A DNA stretch of 64,000 nt from Domibacillus iocasae (GTDB lineage Bacteria; Bacillota; Bacilli; Bacillales; Domibacillaceae). Positions 42,428 through 52,306 of the stretch are shown here, one piece after another. Made by a program: the position numbers and the translations under genes. Below the pieces are notes generated by a model. It did not search any database and had not been told where the DNA came from. It was given only the letters and a program-made list of their open reading frames with translations. The first letter of the stretch is position 1. Each line of letters opens with the position of its first letter. The DNA lies in the NCBI RefSeq assembly GCF_001750285.1, contig NZ_MAMP01000004.1, forward strand, positions 1 through 64,000. Direction: 5' to 3'.

Positions 42428-43564
42428 ATGAAAAAATATGAATATATCATTGTTGGCGGCGGCGTTATTGGCTGTTCAACCGCTTTTCGATTAGCAAAGT
42501 CCGGCTGCACCGTTGCACTATTTGATTCAAACTTTGCCGGCAAAGCATCTTTGGCTGCTGGTGGCATGCTCGGTGCACAAAATGAATTCGAGCGTGAAAA
42601 CCCGCTGATGGATATTGCTCTCCAAAGCCGGGAAATGTTCGAAGATATACGTGGCGAATTATTGGAAGAGTCCGGTATTGACATCGAACTCCGAACAGCC
42701 GGCCTGCTGAAAGTAGCCGCATCTGAAGAAGACCGATCCTCTCTTTTGGATCAATACCAATTTTTATCTAAAAAAGATTCGTCTGTCACATGGCTGGAGC
42801 CATATGATGTGCCAGTCGCCGAACCGCAAATGACCGCCAATACAGCTGGTGCGATTTATTTAGAAAAAGACAATCAAGTAAAAGCACCGCTGCTCGCCCG
42901 CGCTTTTTTAAAGGCAGCCGTCAATGCCGGTGTTCATGTGTATGAACAAATGCCTGTCCACAGCCTGCTTATACAAAATGGACAAGCCTATGGGGTGGAG
43001 ACGAGGACGGGGTCTTTTTATGCCGGGCGGATCATCAATGCTGCCGGCGCATGGAGTTCTTCGCTTTTGACTGAAACCGGATTTGCACCACCAGTCACTC
43101 CTGTTAAAGGAGAATGCATTTCCGTTAAATTAACAAACCCTGCGCCCGTGAAAACGGTATTTGCCGTCGACGGCTGCTATATCGTACCGAAACGAAACAA
43201 CGAAATGCTGATCGGGGCCACCTCAACACCCGACTCGTTTGATCCGTCTGTCACAGCTGGCGGCATCCGGTCTTTGTTGAACCGGGCCGCATGTCTTTTG
43301 CCGATTTTAGACACGGGCACGATTGAACGGACCTGGTCTGGTGTGCGTCCCTTGGCAGCGGACCACCTTCCTGTGATCGGCTCCCATCCTTTTATCGACG
43401 GTCTTTACTTATGCACCGGACATTACCGGAACGGCATTTTGCTCAGTCCTATTACCGGTGTCTTGATGGAGAAGTATTTAAGCGGATGCCCAAAAACAGC
43501 GGAGCGTCTTGCACCCTTTTCACCGGCCCGTTTTTTAACTAAAAAGGAGGCATCACCTGTATGA
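42428..43564 (+). CDS. thiO: Glycine oxidase ThiO
   Basis: A 378-residue FAD-dependent amine oxidase (DAO family). It oxidises glycine to iminoacetate used by ThiG. The dinucleotide fold reads YIIVGGGVIGCSTAFRLAKSG, GRIINAAGAWS marks the second FAD segment, and the C-terminal GHYRNGILLSPITG is family-typical. It overlaps thiS by 4 nt (ATGA). Confidence 0.95.
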   Translation: MKKYEYIIVGGGVIGCSTAFRLAKSGCTVALFDSNFAGKASLAAGGMLGAQNEFERENPLMDIALQSREMFEDIRGELLEESGIDIELRTAGLLKVAASEEDRSSLLDQYQFLSKKDSSVTWLEPYDVPVAEPQMTANTAGAIYLEKDNQVKAPLLARAFLKAAVNAGVHVYEQMPVHSLLIQNGQAYGVETRTGSFYAGRIINAAGAWSSSLLTETGFAPPVTPVKGECISVKLTNPAPVKTVFAVDGCYIVPKRNNEMLIGATSTPDSFDPSVTAGGIRSLLNRAACLLPILDTGTIERTWSGVRPLAADHLPVIGSHPFIDGLYLCTGHYRNGILLSPITGVLMEKYLSGCPKTAERLAPFSPARFLTKKEASPV

Positions 43565-43764
43565 ATATGATTGTAAATGGACGAGAAGTAACTCTTCCGG
43601 AAAACGTCGTGACAGTCCGCGACCTGCTGGACCATTTTCAGTTGAATAAAGAGCTTGCCATTGTAGAATTAAACCAATCGATTTTAGATAAAGCGACGCG
43701 GGATAACAAAAAGCTGACGAACGGCGACCGTGTGGAAATTGTACAATTTGTAGGAGGCGGATAA
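43561..43764 (+). CDS. thiS: Sulfur carrier protein ThiS
   Basis: A 67-residue ubiquitin-like protein ending FVGGG. The terminal Gly-Gly is adenylated by ThiF and then loaded with sulfur for thiazole formation. Start overlaps thiO by 4 nt; thiG begins 2 nt after its stop. Confidence 0.96.
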   Translation: MNMIVNGREVTLPENVVTVRDLLDHFQLNKELAIVELNQSILDKATRDNKKLTNGDRVEIVQFVGGG

Positions 43765-43765
43765 T

Positions 43766-44533
43766 ATGCTGAAGATTGGACCTTACTCGTTTAACTCACG
43801 TTTATTGCTCGGAACAGGGAAATTCCCCGACTTTGATACACAAAAAGCTGCGGTTGAAGCATCCCAAACAGAAATTTTAACGTTTGCGGTGCGCCGGATG
43901 AATATTTTCGAGCCGAATCAGCCCAATTTTTTAGAAAAAATTGATGTAAAAAAATATACACTGCTGCCGAATACAGCGGGTGCTAAGACAGCAGAAGAAG
44001 CGGTCCGAATTGCTAAGCTTGCTAAAGCATCCGGTTTATGTGACATGATTAAAGTGGAAGTGATCGGCTGCGATAAAACGCTGCTGCCCGACCCGATTGA
44101 GACGTTAAAAGCATCTGAAATGCTGCTTGAAGAAGGGTTTATTGTGCTGCCGTACACGTCCGATGACGTTCTGCTGGCAAAACGGCTTGAGGATCTCGGC
44201 TGTCATGCAATTATGCCGGGCGCATCACCAATCGGCACCGGGCTTGGCATTGTCAATCCGCTGAATATCCATTACATCATTGAACAGTCGAATGTACCGG
44301 TTATCGTTGATGCCGGAATCGGTGTGCCATCTGACGCTGCGAAAGCAATGGAACTCGGTGCGGATGGCGTTCTATTGAATACAGCTGTTTCCGGCGCAAA
44401 TGATCCGGTAAAAATGGCTGAAGCGATGAAGTATGCGGTACTTGCCGGTCATGGCGGCTTTGAAGCCGGACGTATCCCGAAAAAGCTTCATGCGAATGCG
44501 TCAAGCCCACTCGAAGGAATGAGCTTGCTTTGA
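43766..44533 (+). CDS. thiG: Thiazole synthase ThiG
   Basis: A 255-residue TIM-barrel enzyme that combines DXP, iminoacetate and ThiS-thiocarboxylate. Signatures are [44 protein letters not shown] and [27 protein letters not shown]. The catalytic lysine is in the KVEVIG segment. It overlaps thiF by 4 nt. Confidence 0.97.
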   Translation: MLKIGPYSFNSRLLLGTGKFPDFDTQKAAVEASQTEILTFAVRRMNIFEPNQPNFLEKIDVKKYTLLPNTAGAKTAEEAVRIAKLAKASGLCDMIKVEVIGCDKTLLPDPIETLKASEMLLEEGFIVLPYTSDDVLLAKRLEDLGCHAIMPGASPIGTGLGIVNPLNIHYIIEQSNVPVIVDAGIGVPSDAAKAMELGADGVLLNTAVSGANDPVKMAEAMKYAVLAGHGGFEAGRIPKKLHANASSPLEGMSLL

Positions 44534-45555
44534 CAGAACGGTATTCACGACAAGTTCTGTTCCCCGGTATTGGCCGAAGCGGACAGGCCGCCTTGCAGAA
44601 AAAAAATGTTCTCATTATTGGTGCCGGCGCGCTCGGTGCGGCGAATGCGGAAATGATCGTCCGTGCCGGTGTTGGCCGGGTTGCGATTGTTGACCGTGAT
44701 TACGTTGATTTTTCCAATTTGCAGCGGCAAAACTTGTATACAGAGCAGGATGCCATTGGCCGAATGCCAAAAGCAGAAGCAGCGCGTAAAAGACTGACAG
44801 CGATCAATTCAAATGTCATTATTTCTGCTTTTACACAAGACGTCGATGCCGCTTTTTTAGAACATATTATAATAGAAGAAAAAATTGATTTCATTATCGA
44901 TGGTACAGATAATTTCGATATTCGATTCATCGTGAACGATGCTGCGCAAAAATATCATGTTCCCTGGGTATATGGCGCATGTGTTGCATCCGGCGGCTTG
45001 TCGATGCTTATTGTGCCGGGTGACACACCTTGTCTGCACTGTTTAATGGACACAATGCCGGGAACAGGTGCAACGTGCGATACAGCCGGTATTATTTCAC
45101 CCGCCGTCCAAATGACCGCATCTGCCCAGACCGCTGAAGCATTAAAATGGCTGACAGGCAGTATAGATGCACTTCGCGGAACCATTTTTTCGTTTGATTT
45201 ATGGAAAAATCAATTTTCTTCCGTTGACGTTCAGCGTATGAAAAAACCAGACTGCCCTTCCTGCGGGGCACATCCGGTTTATCCATTTTTATCGTATGAG
45301 CGGACAACTAAATTTGCCGTTTTATGCGGCCGGGATACTGTGCAAATTCGGCCAGCCGGCGTTACGAAACGAAACCTGGATGAGCTGGCTGACCATATTA
45401 AGCATACGGCGTCCATCACCCATCAAAACGGTTTTTTGCTGTCTTTTCAGCATGCACTGTATACTGTAACTGCTTTTAGAGACGGACGTGTATTTATTCA
45501 AGGCGTATCCTCAATTGAAGAAAGTAAGAAAGTGTATTATCACTTCTTTCAGTAA
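44530..45555 (+). CDS. thiF: ThiS adenylyltransferase ThiF
   Basis: A 341-residue E1-like enzyme (ThiF/MoeB/HesA). [16 protein letters not shown] opens it, the nucleotide loop is [13 protein letters not shown], catalytic [10 protein letters not shown], and zinc Cys pairs lie in CLHC and CPSCG. Start is TTG 44530, overlapping the thiG stop. The family C-terminal extension (about 255-341) is longer than in MoeB. It ends the thi operon. Confidence 0.92.
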   Translation: MTERYSRQVLFPGIGRSGQAALQKKNVLIIGAGALGAANAEMIVRAGVGRVAIVDRDYVDFSNLQRQNLYTEQDAIGRMPKAEAARKRLTAINSNVIISAFTQDVDAAFLEHIIIEEKIDFIIDGTDNFDIRFIVNDAAQKYHVPWVYGACVASGGLSMLIVPGDTPCLHCLMDTMPGTGATCDTAGIISPAVQMTASAQTAEALKWLTGSIDALRGTIFSFDLWKNQFSSVDVQRMKKPDCPSCGAHPVYPFLSYERTTKFAVLCGRDTVQIRPAGVTKRNLDELADHIKHTASITHQNGFLLSFQHALYTVTAFRDGRVFIQGVSSIEESKKVYYHFFQ

Positions 45556-45557
45556 CA

Positions 45558-45590
45558 GAAATTGCGGTCCTGAGTGGCCGCGATTTTTAT
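45558..45590 (+). terminator. Terminator after the thi operon
   Basis: ATTGCGG and CCGCGAT arms (one G-T pair), then TTTTTATTT. Confidence 0.65.
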
Positions 45591-45749
45591 TTATAGAAAC
45601 TTAATTTCTTCTTAAACGATATAAACAAATAGATATACAGCAGAATGGCTGAAGCGACAAAACCGTCAGACACTACTTGTGCCGGATGCCCCCTCCATGT
45701 AAAAATAAGGCCCTGTCTGACTGCAAATGAGCAAAAGAAACATCATCAT
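45587..45749 (-). pseudogene. Frameshifted relic of a small membrane protein
   Basis: Downstream of the MFS stop, one frame reads ATG-ATG-ATG TTT CTT TTG CTC (45749 on) and stops early. A second frame, open for 45 codons, reads FAVRQGLIFTWRGHPAQ and then VVSDGFVASAILLYIYLF with a terminal ISFKKKLSFYK and stop at 45587. Together they look like an approximately 65-residue two-helix protein broken by a single indel. No start codon with an SD serves the second frame. Family not recognised. Confidence 0.4.
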
Positions 45750-45783
45750 ATAAAATGGAAGCGGCCCTTCTCTTATGGTTAAT

Positions 45784-47190
45784 TTATTCTTTATTCACTG
45801 TGCGCTTTTTTTCTTTAAGCAAACCTGCAAGCGGTAAGGCTACAACAAGCGGAAGAAGAGAATATAAAAATACATCACCCGCTGCAATTGCGGATGAAGC
45901 ATGAGCATCTTCTCCCTGTCTGGCATAAATAGACGAACGAAACGCAAGCAGTGCAGAAAACAACGCGATCGATAATGAAGCAATCGACTGGCGCGCCCAG
46001 TTGTTCAGCGCCGATGCATAGCCGGTCATTTCTACCGGAATCGCTGACATGCCGGCGTTTGTAATTGGCATGTTGCAAAGTGCAATCCCGAGGTAGCGGA
46101 CCGATGTCCAAATAATAACGTAGAGCATCGTTGTTTCAATGCTTAAATTCCCCATCATATATGTCCCTGCTATCATAACAGTTAAGCCGGCTAAAATAAG
46201 CGGCGCAGGGCCTGTTTTATCGTACAATTTGCCGGTTACCGGTGTAAAAAGCGCCATCACAAGCGCACCCGGCATCATAATCAAGCCAGTTTCAAGCGCC
46301 CCGAGGCCAAGGGAGCTTTGCAGGAAAATTGGCACTAAAAAAGCGCCGGCATACAATCCAACCGACATAACGGAACTTAGCAGCAGGCTGAAAGCGTAAC
46401 GACGATGCGACAGCACTTCGAAATTTAACAGCGGAAATTGAACTTGCATTTCCCTGCGGACAAATAAAAATAATAAAATCAGTGCCACACCTGCTACTGC
46501 AAGCGTTTTGGCATCTGTAAATCCCCATGATTCCGCTTCAGCAAAAGCGGTCAGCAGCAAAATACTGCCGATGAATGACAAAATTAATCCCGGCAGGTCA
46601 AACGGTATTTTTGCACCCGCATCAGTACCTGGAATAAACACAGCCGCCGCCCAAATCGCAGCCGCTGCAATCGGCAGATTTAAATAAAACAAGGCCGGCC
46701 ATCCTGCAGTATCAATAAAAAAGCCGGCTAAAACGGGACCAAGAGCCGGAGCCAGCACCGCTGACAAACTCCAAAGGCTGATACCATAAGCCTGTTTTTC
46801 ACGCTCAATTGTTTTATACACAATCGTCATTGTCGACGGCATAATCATGCCACTGAACAGCCCTTGCAAAATACGCAGCATAATTAAGCTTTCGATACTC
46901 CACGCAAATACACTAATGAACGAGCAAACAAAAAAGCCAATCAGTGCCGATATATAAACACGCTTAAAACCAAAACGTGCGCCAAACCATCCCGCCGCTG
47001 GTGCCACCGCTCCCGCCGCCAGCATAAATCCCGTTACTGTCCACTGTGCAGCCGGCAAGTCTGCCTCAAATTCCTTCATAAACGCCGGAACCGCTACATT
47101 TACAGTAGACGTATTCATGACGGCTAAAAAATTCCCGAAAAAAACTGCAAAAATGATCGACCAAAACGCGGTTTCTCTTTTTTCATTCAT
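45784..47190 (-). CDS. DHA2-family MFS multidrug exporter
   Basis: A 468-residue drug:H+ antiporter with about 14 helices. Motif A-like AGWFGARFGFKRVY, motif C-like LAPALGPVLAGFFID, NTSTVNVAVPAF near the N-terminus (motif D1). It belongs to the EmrB/QacA subfamily. SD is weak (AGGT 5 nt from the ATG). No adjacent regulator is seen. Substrate unknown. Confidence 0.9.
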   Translation of the reverse strand: MNEKRETAFWSIIFAVFFGNFLAVMNTSTVNVAVPAFMKEFEADLPAAQWTVTGFMLAAGAVAPAAGWFGARFGFKRVYISALIGFFVCSFISVFAWSIESLIMLRILQGLFSGMIMPSTMTIVYKTIEREKQAYGISLWSLSAVLAPALGPVLAGFFIDTAGWPALFYLNLPIAAAAIWAAAVFIPGTDAGAKIPFDLPGLILSFIGSILLLTAFAEAESWGFTDAKTLAVAGVALILLFLFVRREMQVQFPLLNFEVLSHRRYAFSLLLSSVMSVGLYAGAFLVPIFLQSSLGLGALETGLIMMPGALVMALFTPVTGKLYDKTGPAPLILAGLTVMIAGTYMMGNLSIETTMLYVIIWTSVRYLGIALCNMPITNAGMSAIPVEMTGYASALNNWARQSIASLSIALFSALLAFRSSIYARQGEDAHASSAIAAGDVFLYSLLPLVVALPLAGLLKEKKRTVNKE

Positions 47191-47357
47191 TTTTATACCT
47201 AATTTCTGTTTGATCTGCTGTACCAGTATACCAAAAACCTTCGTAATCCGAAATATTTATCCGTTCTATCGTTTTCACAAAGATGAAAAATGATCTGCCT
47301 GGATTCATTAAAAAACTGTGCTAAACTAAAAAAAACGATTGTGAAAGGACTATTAGA

Positions 47358-47582
47358 ATGATAAAGCGATTTGTTTTCGTCATCCCGATCATGGTGATTG
47401 TGTTTTCAATCGCAACGTGGATGTTGAATAAAGACTATGCGATGATTGAACGTGACATCCGCTTGCTTATTTCCGCTGGCGCTGCTGTTTTTTCTGGTGT
47501 GATTTCATTTTTTCTTATGAAGGGCGATGCCGAAAATTTAGTAGCCGCTCACCGGGACCGGCAGGAGAATAAAAAGAAATAA
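47358..47582 (+). CDS. Small two-helix membrane protein
   Basis: A 74-residue protein with two hydrophobic segments (about 5-22 and 36-54) and a charged tail NLVAAHRDRQENKKK. SD GAAAGGA is 7 nt before the ATG. It is followed by a strong terminator. Not recognised; similar small proteins are common near transport genes in Bacillus. Confidence 0.7.
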   Translation: MIKRFVFVIPIMVIVFSIATWMLNKDYAMIERDIRLLISAGAAVFSGVISFFLMKGDAENLVAAHRDRQENKKK

Positions 47583-47616
47583 AAAACGCCCATCCGAATT
47601 GGATAGGCGTTTTTTC
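47580..47616. terminator. Bidirectional terminator
   Basis: AAAAAACGCCCATCC and GGATAGGCGTTTTTT arms, loop GAATT, between convergent genes. Confidence 0.9.
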
Positions 47617-48580
47617 ATGCCCGTGCCTCCCGTGGATATGCTTTGGTCAGCAGGAATCCATGAAATGCGGCCAGCAGCTGCTGAAACAGCATGCACACAA
47701 CGACCGGAACCGCTGCCTGCGGCGGGAAAAAGTTGACAGCAATAACCGCCCCCGCACTAATATTCCGCATTCCGCCTGTGTACAGGAGCGTCACAATATT
47801 CTCTCTTGGCTGCCTGAACGCAGCAGCGAGCCCCCATGAAAGCAAATAACCGCATAACACGACGAAAAAAATCGCCAGTAAAATCTGAATAAACTTTGCG
47901 TCAATGTCACGCAAATACGGAGCTACAACTGCACTGTTAATCGCAATAACAATAGGGAGTGACAGCTTTGAAAATGGGGACAGTGCTTGACTGATCCGGC
48001 TTGCTTTTTCTGCTTTCAGCCACTCATTCATCATCATGCCGAGCAGCGACGGAAGCACAATCATCCAAAACAATCCACTGACCATGGCCATTACATCCAT
48101 TTCTACTTTACTTCCTGCGAGAACAGACATGCTGAACGGAACGACGAGCGGCGAAAGCATCGTATCAATTAAAATGATGACAAGTGCAAGTGGCACGCTC
48201 CCTTTATACATCGTCACCCACATCACACTTGTAATACCGGTCGGAATGACCAGTGCGAGCGTAAATCCGGTCACCGTCAGTGGATCATCAGGAAACATAA
48301 AGTGACCGACTGTCCAGGCAAAAACCGGCGTAATAAGATGAAGAATCATCAATGCTAAAAAGATAGGAAATGGATGGGTCATCGTATGGTGAAACATACG
48401 GAAATTCGAATTTAAACTTCCAGTTAATGTCATAAATGCAAATACCCATGGGACGATCTTTACCCATGAATGTATGTAGTCAGCTAAAAGGACACCAGTA
48501 AGGACACTGAGCGGCGTTAAAATAGGCATCCATCTCGCCAAAAATATGTTGATTGCTCCAAGCATGTTAAAAGACTCCAT
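47615..48580 (-). CDS. Bile acid:sodium symporter (BASS) family transporter
   Basis: A 321-residue membrane protein with about ten helices. GFTLALVIPTGITSVMWVT and YTGGMRNISAGAVIAVNFFPPQAAVPVV are the two crossover regions of the BASS/ASBT fold. It is a sodium-coupled organic anion transporter; bacterial members move pantoate and related acids. Start may be ATG 48580 or ATG 48565 (reading MLGAINIFLARW, with GGAG upstream). A structured leader RNA lies upstream. Confidence 0.88.
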   Translation of the reverse strand: MESFNMLGAINIFLARWMPILTPLSVLTGVLLADYIHSWVKIVPWVFAFMTLTGSLNSNFRMFHHTMTHPFPIFLALMILHLITPVFAWTVGHFMFPDDPLTVTGFTLALVIPTGITSVMWVTMYKGSVPLALVIILIDTMLSPLVVPFSMSVLAGSKVEMDVMAMVSGLFWMIVLPSLLGMMMNEWLKAEKASRISQALSPFSKLSLPIVIAINSAVVAPYLRDIDAKFIQILLAIFFVVLCGYLLSWGLAAAFRQPRENIVTLLYTGGMRNISAGAVIAVNFFPPQAAVPVVVCMLFQQLLAAFHGFLLTKAYPREARA

Positions 48581-48640
48581 TCTCTCTTTTAGCTCTATTG
48601 TCTCCTTATGGCGGGCTACTTCTGAAATTCACTTTTTTGT

Positions 48641-48705
48641 TTTAAGCCGGTCTCTGCCGGATCTGCATTTATCCTTGAGAGATCGTTGCGCCGCCCGGCC
48701 TTAAA
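48641..48705 (-). ncRNA. Structured leader RNA upstream of the BASS transporter
   Basis: On the minus strand an outer stem TTTAAG(G)CCGG / CCGGCTTAAA (10 bp, one bulged G) encloses a loop GCGGCGCAACGA, a stem TCTCT/AGAGA and an apical stem GGAT/ATCC. The inner sequence CTCTCAAGG ... GGCAGAGACC recalls one half of a glycine aptamer, but does not match it fully. It ends about 60 nt before the start codon. Sodium- or glycine-responsive riboswitch classes are candidates. Confidence 0.5.
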
Positions 48706-48842
48706 GTTCTTCAGATAATGAAAAAACCGTAATCCCGGTACTTGCGTTTAATTATTATTATAATTGGCGCCCTATTCATATTTATTCTTCTTCATACGTT
48801 TACACGAGCAATTGGAGAGTACCTTGCTTTTTTGTTTAATCG
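48706..48842. other. Intergenic stretch between dctR and the leader RNA
   Basis: A TATAAT-like sequence within AATTATAATAATAATT (about 48750-48766) could be the -10 for the BASS transcript. No clear terminator for dctR is visible. Confidence 0.35.
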
Positions 48843-49526
48843 CTAAGATAATCTGTATCTGTTCATAGGCCGCCCGATACCGCCATATTGAATATCGATT
48901 TGTACTTTTCCGCTTTTCTCTAAATAATCTAAATATCTTCGTACCGTAACTCTTGCGGCGCCGACCCCTTCCGCTACTTCTTCCGCCGAAACAGATGTAT
49001 CTATTTGATTCAAATAAGAGATGATTTTTTGCAGCGTCACCGTATTTAATCCTTTCGGCAAACTCTTTAGATCCTCATCCTGTTCTTTTTGGAAAAGCAG
49101 TTCATCCAATTCGCTTTGACTTATCTTTCCATCATCACGCAAACGATTCTGGAAAGCCCGATAATTTTCAAGCGCCTGCTTTATTCGTGCAAATTTAAAA
49201 GGTTTCATAATATAATCAAATGCCCCTTGCTGGATAACTTGGCGCACTGTATGCAGATCGCTTGCAGCTGTTATAACAATGACATCTACTGGATGGCTTT
49301 CTTTTCGCAGAAGATGCAACGTTTCAAGTCCATCCATCATAGGCATATATAAATCGATAATAACAAGGTCTGGGGACATCCGACGGATCTGTTCCATCCC
49401 TTCAATTCCATTTCCGGCAATCCCAATGACTTCAAAACCATCCACTCTATTAATAAATTCCTTATTTACTTCCTGAACCATTAGATCATCTTCAATAAGC
49501 AGCACTTTAATCAACCTATCATCCAC
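48843..49526 (-). CDS. dctR: C4-dicarboxylate response regulator DctR
   Basis: A 227-residue CitB-type regulator. Receiver domain with phospho-Asp in LVIIDLYMPMMDG (near residue 57), LHTVRQVIQQGAFDYIMKPF, and a C-terminal HTH (SAEEVAEGVGAARVTVRRYLDYL). It overlaps nothing but follows dctS by 2 nt. Known in B. subtilis to activate dctP on fumarate or succinate. Confidence 0.92.
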   Translation of the reverse strand: MDDRLIKVLLIEDDLMVQEVNKEFINRVDGFEVIGIAGNGIEGMEQIRRMSPDLVIIDLYMPMMDGLETLHLLRKESHPVDVIVITAASDLHTVRQVIQQGAFDYIMKPFKFARIKQALENYRAFQNRLRDDGKISQSELDELLFQKEQDEDLKSLPKGLNTVTLQKIISYLNQIDTSVSAEEVAEGVGAARVTVRRYLDYLEKSGKVQIDIQYGGIGRPMNRYRLS

Positions 49527-49528
49527 CT

Positions 49529-51118
49529 CTATTCTTTTTCAAGATTCATCGGAAATACAAGCTGAAACGTCGTCCCTTCACCAGCAATTGACTCCATTTG
49601 AATATCCCCGTTTCCCTTTTCAACAATTTCTTTGATGAGATACAGCCCTATCCCTCTTCCCGTATCCGCTTTTGTGGAATATCCATGCTGAAAAACAAAT
49701 GGCTGATCTTCTTCTTTTATTCCCTCTCCATTGTCTTCTACTAAAATAGACAATAGGTCGCCTGTTTGCTGAATACTGACATAAATTTGATTGTCTTCTC
49801 CTGGCTGTTTAAATGAATCAAATGCATTTTCTATTAAATTTCCAATCACGAGCACAAAATCATGATGATCCATATAGGGAGGAAATGCCCGCAAATAGCT
49901 GTGCCGGTCGATTGTTACGTCAACACCCAATTCTTTCCCACGGCTTACTTTACTCAGCAGCAGTCCGGACACACTGTCATCCTGTATACTTTTCGTCAAA
50001 AAGCGTGTTAGTTCTTCCTGCTCCTCTGATACTTGAAAAACATATTCAAGCGCTTTTTCACGATTGCCAAGCTGAATCAAACCCGCGATCGTATGAAGTT
50101 TATTCATATGTTCATGATTTTGCACACGGAGTGCGCTAACAAAAGCTTTTACACCTGTCAGCTCTTCCGCAAGCCGCTTTACTTGCGTCCTGTCCTGGAA
50201 AATGGCAATCGCTCCTACCGTTGAACCTTCAACACGAATCGGGACACGTGTTGAGAGGATGGCCCTGTTTTGAATAGTGAGCTCTTTGTTTAAAACCGGA
50301 CGGTCCAATGTTAAAATTTCCGGCAAATAAGTATCAGGAAGCACATCTCTTATGTGCTTTCCAATCACATCTCCTTTAATAGCCAGCATCTCTTTTGCTT
50401 TATGATTAAAAATCGTGATTCGCTCAAACTTATCGATGGCGATAATTCCTTCGTGCATCGCATTAAAGGCTTCCGTTCGTTCCACAACAAGCTGCGCGAT
50501 TTCATGCGGTTCAAGTGCAAACATTTGCCGTTTAATATTCCGCGCCAGCATATAAGCCCCCCAGCATGAAATTAAAAGAGCAATTCCTGTTGTAATAAAA
50601 ATCTCTCTTTTTAAAGACAGCAGTGTTTCCATAACCTGAGGCAGCCTGTAGCCAGCAATCACAACCCCCGCCTGATTGTGTGTCTCGTCCATAATCGGTA
50701 TGAATGCACGGATCAGCGTACCTTTTTCTCCCACACCTTTTGCTGTATACGCATGCTCTGCAAATGCCGGTCCCTCATCGTCTCCATCTGATACTTTGCC
50801 GACCTGGCTACTAAGAGGATGCGTTAACCTGACACGATCCATGTTAAGAATAACAATATAATCCGCTTTATTGATGCCCCTGAGCTCTTCTACAGCTGCT
50901 GCAGTTTCTTCGGCCACATTGTCCGAAGACGATAATTGATCAGACACACCGGGCAGTTCAGCAACCGTACGAGCTGTTAAAATGGCCCGTTCCCTCAGCT
51001 CAATTTCTGTTGTCTCCAAATAGTTTCCAGTCAATACAATGCCAAGCACCAAAAATGAAAACATTAAAATAAAAATAATAAGTCCAGTTATTTTCCATTG
51101 GATCGGGACACGCACCAT
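49529..51118 (-). CDS. dctS: C4-dicarboxylate sensor kinase DctS
   Basis: A 529-residue CitA/DcuS-type kinase: TM helix (about 12-32), periplasmic PDC/CACHE sensor (about 35-170), second TM (about 172-192), cytoplasmic PAS (about 215-320), DHp region with RVQNHEHMNKLHTIAG (phospho-His), and an ATPase domain with NLIENAFDS and DNGEGI ... GRGIGLYLI. Paired with dctR, divergent from dctB. It senses external dicarboxylates together with DctB in the B. subtilis model. Confidence 0.93.
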   Translation of the reverse strand: MVRVPIQWKITGLIIFILMFSFLVLGIVLTGNYLETTEIELRERAILTARTVAELPGVSDQLSSSDNVAEETAAAVEELRGINKADYIVILNMDRVRLTHPLSSQVGKVSDGDDEGPAFAEHAYTAKGVGEKGTLIRAFIPIMDETHNQAGVVIAGYRLPQVMETLLSLKREIFITTGIALLISCWGAYMLARNIKRQMFALEPHEIAQLVVERTEAFNAMHEGIIAIDKFERITIFNHKAKEMLAIKGDVIGKHIRDVLPDTYLPEILTLDRPVLNKELTIQNRAILSTRVPIRVEGSTVGAIAIFQDRTQVKRLAEELTGVKAFVSALRVQNHEHMNKLHTIAGLIQLGNREKALEYVFQVSEEQEELTRFLTKSIQDDSVSGLLLSKVSRGKELGVDVTIDRHSYLRAFPPYMDHHDFVLVIGNLIENAFDSFKQPGEDNQIYVSIQQTGDLLSILVEDNGEGIKEEDQPFVFQHGYSTKADTGRGIGLYLIKEIVEKGNGDIQMESIAGEGTTFQLVFPMNLEKE

Positions 51119-51241
51119 TCATAACGCCGCCATTCTAAAAAATAATCAACCCTTTCTATCATTTTACCACGTAAATGTAAACAAGCACTCCGTCCGAAAA
51201 ATGATATGATAAAAAGAAAGACTTTTAAACAGGTGACGCAT

Positions 51242-52288
51242 ATGACAAAATATATCAGCTTCTGTCTTTTGACCCTCGCGCTGCTTACCGGCTATTATTT
51301 TTATCAATATAATGGATCTCAATCTCTTTCATATGATGACGAACAGGAAGAGCTCAAATCACATATTACCATCCGATTCTCTCATGTTGTCGCGGAAAAC
51401 ACGCCAAAAGGACTTGCTGCCCAAAAATTTGCTGAACTGGTCAGCGAAAAAACAAAAGGCCAAGTGAAAGTGGAAATTTATCAAAATGGGGTTCTTTATT
51501 CAGATGATGATGAGTACGAAGCGCTTCAAAATGGCGATATCCAAATGATAGCGCCATCATTCTCGAAGCTTATTGATACCGTGCCGGAATGGAAGGTACT
51601 TGATCTCCCGTTTATTTTCGAACGTGAAACTCAGGCGAAAGCCGTTTTTACAGGTGAAACAAGTGAGCAGCTTCTTTCTATGATTACTGACCCAAAAGTA
51701 ACAGGATTAGGCTTTTGGAGCAACGGTTTTAAGCAAATGACCAGCAATAAAACCGCTTTGCTTGAGCCGGACGACTTTCAAGGACAAACGTTTCGTGTTA
51801 TGCCCGGACCCATTATTGCCGAGCAGTTCCGCCTCTTAAAAGCAAATACGATCGTGATGTCTTTTAATGAAGTGTATCAAGTACTTGAAACGAAAAAAAT
51901 TGATGGGCAGGAAAACACTCTTTCCAATATTTATTCCAATAGATTGTATAAAGTGCAGCAGCATTTGACGATCAGTAATCATGGATATCTCGGGTATGCC
52001 GTTATGGTAAATCAGGAATTCTGGGAGAACCTGCCCGATGACATTCAGAAAAAAATTCAACAGGCGATGATTGAAACAACAAAATGGAATATGAAAGAGT
52101 CTGTTCACATGAATGCACAGCAGCTTCAGGAAATCCAAAAAAATTCTCCTATTCAGATCCACTACTTAACAGAACAACAAAAACAAAAATGGCTGCAAAC
52201 ATTTCAGCCACTTTATCAAAAAGTAGAAAATGAAGTTGGAAATGAATTAATAAAACAAATTCAATTTCCATCCGACGAGGAACGCTAA
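51242..52288 (+). CDS. dctB: Dicarboxylate-binding protein DctB (TRAP-type)
   Basis: A 348-residue DctP-type solute-binding protein held by one N-terminal hydrophobic segment (MTKYISFCLLTLALLTGYYF). IRFSHVVAENTPKGLAAQKFAELV and GQTFRVMPGPIIAEQF carry the carboxylate-binding Arg. ATG 51242 follows AGGTGA by 5 nt. No TRAP membrane subunits are nearby, consistent with a sensory partner of DctS rather than a TRAP transporter. Confidence 0.9.
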   Translation: MTKYISFCLLTLALLTGYYFYQYNGSQSLSYDDEQEELKSHITIRFSHVVAENTPKGLAAQKFAELVSEKTKGQVKVEIYQNGVLYSDDDEYEALQNGDIQMIAPSFSKLIDTVPEWKVLDLPFIFERETQAKAVFTGETSEQLLSMITDPKVTGLGFWSNGFKQMTSNKTALLEPDDFQGQTFRVMPGPIIAEQFRLLKANTIVMSFNEVYQVLETKKIDGQENTLSNIYSNRLYKVQQHLTISNHGYLGYAVMVNQEFWENLPDDIQKKIQQAMIETTKWNMKESVHMNAQQLQEIQKNSPIQIHYLTEQQKQKWLQTFQPLYQKVENEVGNELIKQIQFPSDEER

Positions 52289-52306
52289 AGAAGCGTTCTT
52301 TTTTTT
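52279..52306 (+). terminator. Terminator after dctB
   Basis: GAACGCT and AGCGTTC arms overlapping the stop codon, followed by eight Ts. Confidence 0.85.
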
